Shown here: positions 53,327 to 60,667 of the stretch, one piece after another | Layout of the letters: every line of letters starts with the position of its first letter | How positions within the stretch are numbered: position 1 is the stretch's first letter | Source: G963691885 sp963691885 | GTDB taxonomy: Bacteria > Pseudomonadota > Alphaproteobacteria > UBA8366 > Aestuariispiraceae | NCBI GenBank assembly: GCA_963691885.1 | Contig: OY829843.1 | Coordinates: 4,712,001 to 4,776,000, forward strand | Reading direction: 5' to 3' | Length of the DNA stretch: 64,000 nt | Program-made: the position numbers and the translations under genes | Notes under the pieces: model-generated | The model's database searches: none | What the model saw: only the letters and a program-made list of their open reading frames with translations | Told to the model about the DNA's origin: nothing

Positions 53327-55630
53327 TTATTTGACTTCAAATTCAACAGTGTACGGATGGATATCGAGCATCCACTCGTTCATGGATTGCTCCATATCGG
53401 AGGTCGCACCAACGAACCGCATGAAGTAGATCGGCTCCGCACGGCTGCGCATCCGAACTGCCAGCTTGTAGGTTCCGGGCTTCGTCAGGAGTTCACCCGG
53501 TACAGAGTAATCCGCATCCTTGCTGCCCAGAGGCGGAATGGAACGAGCTTCCATCCGAACAAAGGGTGCATGGTTGAGGACCGTTGTTGGCACGTTTGCC
53601 GACCGCAGGAACGGACGCTGATCCAGATCGAAGTTCACCGGAAGGTACATCTCGCGATCCGTCCCCTTCACATTTGTGGTCAGGAACTTACTCTGCAGGT
53701 TGAACAGTTGATCATCGAACTCGATCGTCCCTTCGGCAAATTCCAGCGAATGGTTGTCAACGAAGTCACCATACTTGTCGACGTAACCGGATTCCCAGAT
53801 GTTCTCACCATCCGGATCGATCAGTGCAACGTTCAGCCAGATTTCCGGCTGGGCGCCCAGCGAACCGGAGGGAAGGTTGTGGCCTTCATCGATGTTGGTA
53901 ACAACATATTTGAAGTCCAGATCCTGACCCATAGCGATTGGGCCATCGAAGAATGGTCCGTCGATCCGGCTGCCATTTTCCATGACTTCCAGACGCAACT
54001 GACGTTTTTCTTCAAGGCGCTCGAGGTTTACCTCGATGATGCTCCAGGCGTCTTCACGGTCACCTGAATCTGCCCAAACGAACGGGAAGTCGACTGCGAT
54101 CGGATCCTTGGCGGCAAACAGCGCATCCACAAGATCCCGGTTTGCAGCAGGCATTGTGTCACGCAAAGCGGCTACCTTTACAGCCATATCCGCGACACCC
54201 GCCTCATCGGGACGCTGATCTGCATATCCTTCGAGGGTTTCAACAACAGCTGCAAGAGCGTCATCAAATCCGTCCATGGAGGCGCGACGGGATTCTAAAG
54301 CCTCAATCTGGTTACGAACCTCTGCAACCTGTGCAGAAACGTCGACAGAGGCGGAACCAGCCATATCGGCCAGAACGTCAACGGCATCGAGCGCCTCTGC
54401 AATGGCATCATCCATTGCATCCGGATCGATCAGACCGTCGAGCGCTTCGAGTTTGGCCAGCATCCGCAGGCGACCCTTCTCGGTTTCAAAACCGATCACG
54501 CCGCGATCAACGTTGCGGTCCATGCCGTCGAGAGCCCAATAAGCCTCAAGTCCACCACCCAACGCGTCGAGCGCCAGATGAATGTCCTCAAAACCAAGCG
54601 AGATATCGGCAATAGCGTCTTCGAAATCGATAGTTCCCCAGCCGGAGCGGTAATCGAACATCAGCCACTCTTCGACATCCCAACCAGCAGCGTCAGGATT
54701 GTGCGGGAAGATACCAGGATGGGCGATCGGATAGCCTGGGCCATAGAAAGCGTGGTTGCTGTGACGGCGTCCCGGGTTGATCTCAACACCATTCACAATG
54801 GCAGACGGGGCGGTATCGTAACCGGCTGCAACACCGGGAACGGAACCCATATGGCAATCCTGACAGGTATCGCCTTTCGCGAAGGACGGGCTGTCACGAT
54901 ACTGATCCCAGACAACCTCCAGCTTGATACCAAGGTTCACCGCGACCTGGTGACAGGAAACACAGAACTCTGATTCGCCAATCTGGCTGAACTGAATAAC
55001 ATTGGCATGAACTTTTGTACCGCGGTCTTCAGGTGCGGTTGCCAGCAGAAGTTCGTCCTTCTGTTCCAGCGCATCATCGAAGGCCGTGTCGCGAAGTGCA
55101 CCAGCAACGGGAAGATGGATATTACCTGGAACGATGTTCCGTTCGCCATTGACCTTACCATAGGGCTCGGAAACGCGGTGACAGGTGATGCAGGTTACGC
55201 CTTCACGGGCGACCTGACTGCGCTCCCAGAGCGGCAGATACCGGCTTTCACCCAACTGAGTGCCAACCTGTTGATGGCAACGAACACAGAATGAACCCAT
55301 TGTTCCCTGTGTGAGCGCGTTAACCGCCTGCTCGAACTTATGGAACATTGGTGATATAGAAGCGTATGCGTGGTTGGACGACGCCCACTCATCATAGATT
55401 TGCTGGTGGCAGGCGCGGCATTCGTTGGCGCTTGGGTAATTGCTTTCAAGAAAAACCTCGCCATGCGGGTCGGCGATTTCTTCAGCCGATGCCAGCGGCA
55501 GTCTTTCGGGTGTTGTTTCCTCTGCCATCGCTCCTGTAACCAGGGTGAACGACAAACCAAGCGTCACCACAAGAGCCACAACACGCGTCAAGGGTGCCAA
55601 TACAGCAGCTTCCAACATTTTCCGTTTCAC
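53327..55630 (-). CDS. Pentaheme cytochrome c with long C-terminal domain
   Basis: A 767-residue exported cytochrome. A signal peptide ends about residue 36 (GAMAEE). Five CXXCH sites lie in the N-terminal third: C71-H75, C115-H119, C147-H151, C223-H227 and C256-H260, resembling a cytochrome c554-type domain. Residues about 340-510 are helical and acidic, possibly a coiled coil; the last 200 residues look beta-rich (EMYLPVNFDLD, YKLAVRMRSRAEPIYFMRF). The GTG at 55630 has AAAGGA upstream; a TTG at 55636 is also in frame. It is followed 18 bases later by the outer-membrane barrel gene. Confidence 0.85.
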   Translation of the reverse strand: MKRKMLEAAVLAPLTRVVALVVTLGLSFTLVTGAMAEETTPERLPLASAEEIADPHGEVFLESNYPSANECRACHQQIYDEWASSNHAYASISPMFHKFEQAVNALTQGTMGSFCVRCHQQVGTQLGESRYLPLWERSQVAREGVTCITCHRVSEPYGKVNGERNIVPGNIHLPVAGALRDTAFDDALEQKDELLLATAPEDRGTKVHANVIQFSQIGESEFCVSCHQVAVNLGIKLEVVWDQYRDSPSFAKGDTCQDCHMGSVPGVAAGYDTAPSAIVNGVEINPGRRHSNHAFYGPGYPIAHPGIFPHNPDAAGWDVEEWLMFDYRSGWGTIDFEDAIADISLGFEDIHLALDALGGGLEAYWALDGMDRNVDRGVIGFETEKGRLRMLAKLEALDGLIDPDAMDDAIAEALDAVDVLADMAGSASVDVSAQVAEVRNQIEALESRRASMDGFDDALAAVVETLEGYADQRPDEAGVADMAVKVAALRDTMPAANRDLVDALFAAKDPIAVDFPFVWADSGDREDAWSIIEVNLERLEEKRQLRLEVMENGSRIDGPFFDGPIAMGQDLDFKYVVTNIDEGHNLPSGSLGAQPEIWLNVALIDPDGENIWESGYVDKYGDFVDNHSLEFAEGTIEFDDQLFNLQSKFLTTNVKGTDREMYLPVNFDLDQRPFLRSANVPTTVLNHAPFVRMEARSIPPLGSKDADYSVPGELLTKPGTYKLAVRMRSRAEPIYFMRFVGATSDMEQSMNEWMLDIHPYTVEFEVK

Positions 55631-55750
55631 AACCAAGTCCTTTCAGCCCACGCAATGAGCAATGCAGCCAATACTGCATATGCTTCATGTCGGGTCTTTC
55701 GACACCGACTGACAGATTCCTTCTTACCAGACGGATCTCCCCCATCTGAC

Positions 55751-55762
55751 AAGTGATCACTT
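55751..55762. promoter_or_regulatory. Perfect 12-base palindrome in the pentaheme leader
   Basis: AAGTGATCACTT is a perfect palindrome 121 bases before the pentaheme start. It lies just downstream of the possible promoter at 55784-55811, where a repressor could act. It is not an FNR/CRP half-site pair in the standard spacing. Confidence 0.35.
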
Positions 55763-55783
55763 TTATTTCGCTATCTGCCCCAC

Positions 55784-55811
55784 TTAATATTCGAATAGAA
55801 ACGCAGATCAA
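55784..55811 (-). promoter_or_regulatory. Possible promoter of the pentaheme/barrel operon
   Basis: On the minus strand TTGATC (55811-55806) and TATTAA (55789-55784) are 16 bases apart. Both are imperfect sigma-70 hexamers. Two TTCGAA palindromes flank the element (55790-55795 and 55814-55819), 24 bases apart. The assignment is by eye. Confidence 0.3.
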
Positions 55812-55925
55812 TGTTCGAAGTCAAGAAACTACGAATGAAATTTAATATTTTTTGGCAAATGCAGCAATTTTCGGCAAAAACCCAAGGAATTCCGTGACTT
55901 CTGCAATAGAGGTCATGGAGAATAT

Positions 55926-55953
55926 ATTCTTCAGTATAAGTATTCTGAAGAAT
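55926..55953. promoter_or_regulatory. Inverted repeat between decaheme and pentaheme genes
   Basis: ATTCTTCAG (55926-55934) and CTGAAGAAT (55945-55953) form a perfect nine-base inverted repeat with a ten-base spacer. On the minus strand the spacer contains TATACT, a good -10-like hexamer. It could be an operator/promoter for the pentaheme operon, or a stem that ends the decaheme transcript; it has no T-run. The rest of the 364-base gap (55631-55994) has no gene. Confidence 0.4.
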
Positions 55954-55994
55954 TCCATAAGTATTTATGACGAAACAGAATGAATCAGTGAAGC

Positions 55995-58064
55995 CTACTG
56001 GCCCGCCGCCATCATATCCGTATCTACCGCTGCCGGTGGGAAAACCCCAACATGATAATTATGACACATCGTGCAGGTATTTCCGGCAACTTCCGCTGTA
56101 TGGCAATCCGCACAGACCTGCTGGTCGAGCGGTTTAAAGTTGCTGACAAAGCTTGATGAGTCGTAATCCGCGAAGCTGCCTTCGTAATCCGCCTCCGAAT
56201 CGATTTGATGACACGTCGCACATCCCTGGTCGCCAATCAGCGAGAAATGCTTGGCATGGACGAACTCTGAGAATACGGCCACCTGCGGCTCCGCCTTGCG
56301 ACCGTGCCAGTTAACCGCCTTGCCCTCTTCAACAGTGTCGATGCTGTGGCATGTGATGCAGCCACCAGGACCTTTGGCATCGGCCAGTTGGTTCAACACT
56401 TCCGCCAAGGGTCCTTCATCCGCCGCCGGTGAGGCCGCCAGATTCAGCCAGGCCTGCATGACGTCATCGCCATGACCGGAGAGCTTGTAATTAAGACTGT
56501 ACCCTTCCGTGAACCAGCCACCGCCTTCAGACCAGGTCTCGGAATCAGTTGTAAATTCGTTCCCTTCCGGTTCGTCCTCGATAAGAAGAGCCGATACGGT
56601 GAGATCATCCCGATAGGCTTCAACCTCCGCATAAAGATCCGGGAACCAGTCCTCCTGAACCTGGGTCAGCGTGTCGAGATGAAGGTTGCCAATAAGCGCG
56701 TTGACTGATTCAGCAGACAATTCGACACCGGTATTTTCGGCCAGTCTTTCCTGAATAAGCGCCGGTCCTTCCGTCAGAATATCATAGATCAAACCTTTAT
56801 ACGCCCAGACGATGGTGACCACATGTTCCATGATCTCGTCCTCGACTTCGGTCAGATCAAACAGATCGATCTCCTCTTCAAGCAAGGCGGCACGGGCCGC
56901 GACATAGTCTTCGTCACCGGCCAGGAGCACGTCCACGATGGGTGAGAATTCCTCTGCCTCTGCATAAACGGGCCACTCGCCGATCCGGATCTCGTATTCC
57001 TCCAGGGTTTCAAGGTCCAGCCCCGGCAATGTCAGGGCAATCAGCGGCTTGTCCGCAATGAATTCGCCATGACAGGCAGCGCAATTCTCTTCGAAACCGC
57101 CAATCAACATCAGCTTGCCCTGGTCATCCGGCAAGTGACAGGTCCGGCATGTGGCCGGTGCCTGATTCTTGAAGTTATCATCCTGGAAGTATTTCGAGAT
57201 GTGCGACTGATGATTGAACTGAATCCTGGTCCGGCGTTCATAGGGGTAAGATGTGAATTCCGGATGTCCCTTGGAAAAGCTCTCAAACTTGGCTGTGTGG
57301 CAGGACTGACAATTGGCATTTGTCAGTTCCGCAATCTCGGCATCAATCCCCCTGTGTTCCTGGTGGCAGGACCGACAGGCCACTTCACCTTCAGCGTTCG
57401 TACGCACAGGCACGCCAAGACTGGCGGCGATCTGTGTTGTAAATGGACCACGACTGTCATTGGCACGCGCCATCGCCTTCTCGGAAAGCGCGGCCAGGAC
57501 GTCGGCAGTCTGGTTATGGGCCAAGCCATCGCGTTGCGTGTGACAAGCAACGCAGTTCTTGACGTCTTCAGCCTCTGTATGGGGGCTGAACATCGCATTC
57601 ATCCAACCAAGCGGACCGCGTTCCGAAACCGAGTGGCAATCGGCGCATTCCCCAACCTCGGCGTGGCTGGAGGACAGTGGACCTGGCGAGAACAACGCAT
57701 CACCATAAGAGCCTGCACCAATGATGAGCAGCAACCCGACGATGGTCGCAATTGCGTACCGCGTGAGCATACCCCGTTTTCGGCGCATGCTTGGCTGTGG
57801 CGAACATGGCGGGATCGGGTTGCAGCAACTGCCGTCCGGAAGCGGACCAGTCGCGCATTTCCCACCAGATGTATCACTCCGCGTACAAACCCAGCGGTCC
57901 CCCTTCTTTAAGGGTCGACACTCGGCCATCGCCCTACAAACGCCACCAACACCCGGCCCCATCCGACAAGGTTTTCCCTGCGCAAGACGCCCGCAGGTCC
58001 AATCCTGATTGGGACGTTCATACTTGCTGCTGCGATAGTCGAAACGCTGCAATTTCAGGTTCAT
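55995..58064 (-). CDS. Membrane-anchored decaheme cytochrome c with cytoplasmic Cys-rich tandem repeat
   Basis: A 689-residue protein. Residues 1-100 are cytoplasmic and carry nine Cys (24, 33, 43, 49, 60, 70, 80, 81, 87) in two copies of a C-x-R, C, GP, C, C pattern. A transmembrane helix follows (about 102-121). The periplasmic part has ten CXXCH sites: C140, 171, 230, 252, 306, 328, 569, 615, 651 and 664 as first Cys, with the 333-568 gap helical and acidic. The ATG at 58064 was chosen over a TTG at 58073. It lies 12 bases after the cytochrome b stop. It would receive or deliver electrons across the inner membrane face. Confidence 0.88.
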   Translation of the reverse strand: MNLKLQRFDYRSSKYERPNQDWTCGRLAQGKPCRMGPGVGGVCRAMAECRPLKKGDRWVCTRSDTSGGKCATGPLPDGSCCNPIPPCSPQPSMRRKRGMLTRYAIATIVGLLLIIGAGSYGDALFSPGPLSSSHAEVGECADCHSVSERGPLGWMNAMFSPHTEAEDVKNCVACHTQRDGLAHNQTADVLAALSEKAMARANDSRGPFTTQIAASLGVPVRTNAEGEVACRSCHQEHRGIDAEIAELTNANCQSCHTAKFESFSKGHPEFTSYPYERRTRIQFNHQSHISKYFQDDNFKNQAPATCRTCHLPDDQGKLMLIGGFEENCAACHGEFIADKPLIALTLPGLDLETLEEYEIRIGEWPVYAEAEEFSPIVDVLLAGDEDYVAARAALLEEEIDLFDLTEVEDEIMEHVVTIVWAYKGLIYDILTEGPALIQERLAENTGVELSAESVNALIGNLHLDTLTQVQEDWFPDLYAEVEAYRDDLTVSALLIEDEPEGNEFTTDSETWSEGGGWFTEGYSLNYKLSGHGDDVMQAWLNLAASPAADEGPLAEVLNQLADAKGPGGCITCHSIDTVEEGKAVNWHGRKAEPQVAVFSEFVHAKHFSLIGDQGCATCHQIDSEADYEGSFADYDSSSFVSNFKPLDQQVCADCHTAEVAGNTCTMCHNYHVGVFPPAAVDTDMMAAGQ

Positions 58065-58076
58065 ACCAACCAATTC

Positions 58077-58898
58077 CTACAATTGTGCGCCGGTAAAGGC
58101 GTGTACCAAAACAATATGAACTGCAGCCAAGGTCAGCAGCGCATATGTCGCCGGGATATGAATGAACAACCACCCTTTCAGGGTACGTTGCAAAGCGTAA
58201 TGATAGTCCAGATCGCTTTTCTTTCGAACCAGGGCGTGGAGCTCATCAACGATCTCCTGCTCCTTCGGATTCAAATATCGACGAAGGGTGTCAAATTCCT
58301 GATCGAATTTGTACTGACGGGTGTTCAACTCGACGATGTGCTGCAGATAATCCGCTGGTCTGGTAAACCACGACTTCAGATTATTGGCATAGAAATCCGC
58401 GATCGAGGTTGATTCCGTTTGCTCAACAGAATAGCTGGCCAGATCGTCGGCAGCTTCTCTCAATTGTGCCGCAAAGACGGGAATACGCTCAAAAATCACT
58501 TCTTCGCCGCGGCGTGTCAGACGACGGGGAAAAGACTTGCTCAACCAGGCGCCAAAGATACCCGACACACCCACGACCACAAAAAGAACGGCCATCGTGG
58601 TCTCAACGCCGCCATTCGGAACCCGAAAATCCAAATGGATTGCAAAGAGGGCAAGAATGAACCAGCCGAGATAGATATGAACCCGAACCCAGGACCGCAC
58701 ATTGAACAGCGGTAGGAAGGGCAGTTTTTTCCGGACATTCAGGAATGTGAGAACAATCATTCCGCCAAATAACAGCCACCCGGTGAGATATGCCGGTTCC
58801 CAAAGGGCTGAATCCAGCGTTTCACTGAGGACAAAGACCACTCCCGCCAGAAACAAGGCGATCAGGATCCGCACGAAATGGGCTTTTGTTATTATCAT
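58077..58898 (-). CDS. Five-helix membrane cytochrome b (ferric reductase-like His pairs)
   Basis: A 273-residue inner-membrane protein with about five helices (7-26, 38-55, 73-91, 100-119, 243-265). His74 and His88 in one helix and His247 and His261 in another are each 14 apart, the pattern for two stacked b hemes spanning a bilayer, as in ferric reductase/NOX-type domains. A basic-acidic loop of about 120 residues (121-240) is cytoplasmic. The ATG overlaps the upstream stop by ATGA. It probably carries electrons between the cytoplasmic Fe-S protein and the decaheme cytochrome. Confidence 0.8.
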   Translation of the reverse strand: MIITKAHFVRILIALFLAGVVFVLSETLDSALWEPAYLTGWLLFGGMIVLTFLNVRKKLPFLPLFNVRSWVRVHIYLGWFILALFAIHLDFRVPNGGVETTMAVLFVVVGVSGIFGAWLSKSFPRRLTRRGEEVIFERIPVFAAQLREAADDLASYSVEQTESTSIADFYANNLKSWFTRPADYLQHIVELNTRQYKFDQEFDTLRRYLNPKEQEIVDELHALVRKKSDLDYHYALQRTLKGWLFIHIPATYALLTLAAVHIVLVHAFTGAQL

Positions 58899-60613
58899 CC
58901 CGCGTTCAACCAATCTGCGATGTAGTCAAGATCGCTCAAATTTACACGTCGCAGGGCATCATGGGGACAGGCCCTCTCACATGCCGGTCCGCCCATCTGA
59001 TCAACGCAAAGATCGCATTTGGTCGACTTAACGATCGGGTTATTCGCCTCATCCAGCACGAATTCGCCCGTTTCGTCGCGAATTTCAACCATCCGAATAT
59101 TGTCATAGGGGCAGGAGTTCGCGCAGGTTGCACACCCGATACAGCTCGCGTCGTTGATAACAACCTGCCCTTCGAGTGAACTGCGATGGATGGCCCCTGT
59201 CGGGCAACCAATCATACAGACCGGATCAACGCAATGCATGCAGGCATTCGCAATCATGACATTGTCATAACGCTTTCCATGACGGGCAAAGCGGGGATTG
59301 TTGTTATGGGTCGATGCGCAGGCCCGCACGCAGTCGTCACAACGCACACAACGATCTGTGTTGATCATCATTGTGGCCCGCCCGTTCACAACCCTGTTTT
59401 CCACCAGAAACTCCATCAACCCACTGTCGAGAGGCGTCGCATTCCCGATCGACTGGATAGAGGCTTCCTGAATGGTGTGGATTTTCAAAGGTGGCGGCAT
59501 CTGGGCCTTGGGCATGGTCGGCAATACTATACTTTCCATGACCGAGGTCGGCACCCGCAGAATATCGACATTCCCCAGACCGCGAAGTGACAGCTGATAA
59601 GGCTCCTGCGCATGATTTTGCCAGTTATGGACGAGTTCTTCGAAGCCGAAGGTTTCCCCCTTGCCCACAAACGCGACCGTCGGATGGCCGTTGTTAATCT
59701 TGCGGCTTACCCTGGCGAAACCGGACCGGATCAGGACCAAGCCATCGACATAGTCCCCTTCTCCGCTGATTACCGGTTCCTGACGCAAACGTTGCTCGGG
59801 TGTTTGCTCAGCGAGTTTCTTGAAACTTGTATGCCATTCAAACTCGCCATGGGTCTCAAATATCGTCTGGTTGGCAACTTCCTGAATTGTATCGTCGTCC
59901 AGATGCTGGAACATGGGCAAAGCCCGCAGATGCGAAATAAGTGAGCGTTCGCGATACAGATTATCAATATGCGTCCGAAACGCGTCGTCCCGCCGTCTGA
60001 TGTCTCGAATACCCTGCCACCTGATTTCCAGAAGCTCGGTGTCACCGTCGGCAAACAGGGTCAATTGACGGGGTGTACGTCCCAGCGCCGCCAATTCACC
60101 GAAAAATGTCCCCTCAGGCATCACATCGGTTTGGTGATTCTTGAGGATCATCGGGACGTCTTGCAGGAAGGTATGGCTGTTTTCGCCTTCTCCCCTTTGA
60201 CCCGTTGAGTTTCCGCCCGATAGACGGTTTGGATCCCGCACTTCTGGCGTACTCGGATTGGACCAGAGTTGACCAAGAGCTGACAAAAGGCCGCGCCGTT
60301 TCTGCTGCTGACGGCCCAGAGTCGCATCAGGCAGGTCGGGGCTGATCACCAATCTGACCGCGCCCTTAAGGATCATAAACGCAGAGTTTCCGTAATCGTC
60401 TTTGCGGACAACAATATCACCCTCACGATAATGCTGAATGCGCATATCGTTGCGAATGATATCCCGCAGGGACATGGAGGAAGGAAAACTGTTCTCGTCC
60501 ATTGACTTGAACGGCTCCAGACCAGCAATCCGGTCAACCTGTTCATCGGTCATATCCGGACTGAAGGGATTGTCCCACCGCATTGGACGCTGAATTACTA
60601 ACGGTCCGTCCAT
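58895..60613 (-). CDS. Tandem CNB-domain protein fused to four [4Fe-4S] clusters
   Basis: A 572-residue soluble protein. Two cyclic-nucleotide-binding-type domains (about 51-215, with a 70-residue insertion at 92-163, and about 230-365; FGELAALGRTPRQLTLFAD is a CRP-like phosphate-cassette segment) precede a DmsB/NrfC-like ferredoxin. The ferredoxin has sixteen Cys in four groups: 422-425-428-432, 458-461-466-470, 491-494-497-501 and 533-536-545-549. The ATG at 60613 was chosen over a TTG at 60637. It is coupled to cytochrome b by ATGA and follows the FHA-reductase. It should relay electrons; cNMP control is inferred. Confidence 0.88.
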   Translation of the reverse strand: MDGPLVIQRPMRWDNPFSPDMTDEQVDRIAGLEPFKSMDENSFPSSMSLRDIIRNDMRIQHYREGDIVVRKDDYGNSAFMILKGAVRLVISPDLPDATLGRQQQKRRGLLSALGQLWSNPSTPEVRDPNRLSGGNSTGQRGEGENSHTFLQDVPMILKNHQTDVMPEGTFFGELAALGRTPRQLTLFADGDTELLEIRWQGIRDIRRRDDAFRTHIDNLYRERSLISHLRALPMFQHLDDDTIQEVANQTIFETHGEFEWHTSFKKLAEQTPEQRLRQEPVISGEGDYVDGLVLIRSGFARVSRKINNGHPTVAFVGKGETFGFEELVHNWQNHAQEPYQLSLRGLGNVDILRVPTSVMESIVLPTMPKAQMPPPLKIHTIQEASIQSIGNATPLDSGLMEFLVENRVVNGRATMMINTDRCVRCDDCVRACASTHNNNPRFARHGKRYDNVMIANACMHCVDPVCMIGCPTGAIHRSSLEGQVVINDASCIGCATCANSCPYDNIRMVEIRDETGEFVLDEANNPIVKSTKCDLCVDQMGGPACERACPHDALRRVNLSDLDYIADWLNAG

Positions 60614-60667
60614 TTTATTGCCACTCTCTCTGAACAAGCCGGGCGTCAGCCCCGCTAACCCTCAAAA

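Noticed and set aside
55751..55762. FNR box
   Set aside because: AAGTGATCACTT does not match TTGAT-N4-ATCAA.
51734..58064. MtrCAB-type metal-reducing conduit
   Set aside because: The barrel is smaller than MtrB and lacks its N-terminal CXXC, the outer cytochrome is pentaheme, and the decaheme protein is inner-membrane anchored; I keep it as an analogy only.
53327..58064. Hydroxylamine or nitrite reductase identity for the cytochromes
   Set aside because: No octaheme arrangement, no P460 Tyr pattern and no CXXCK heme site are visible.
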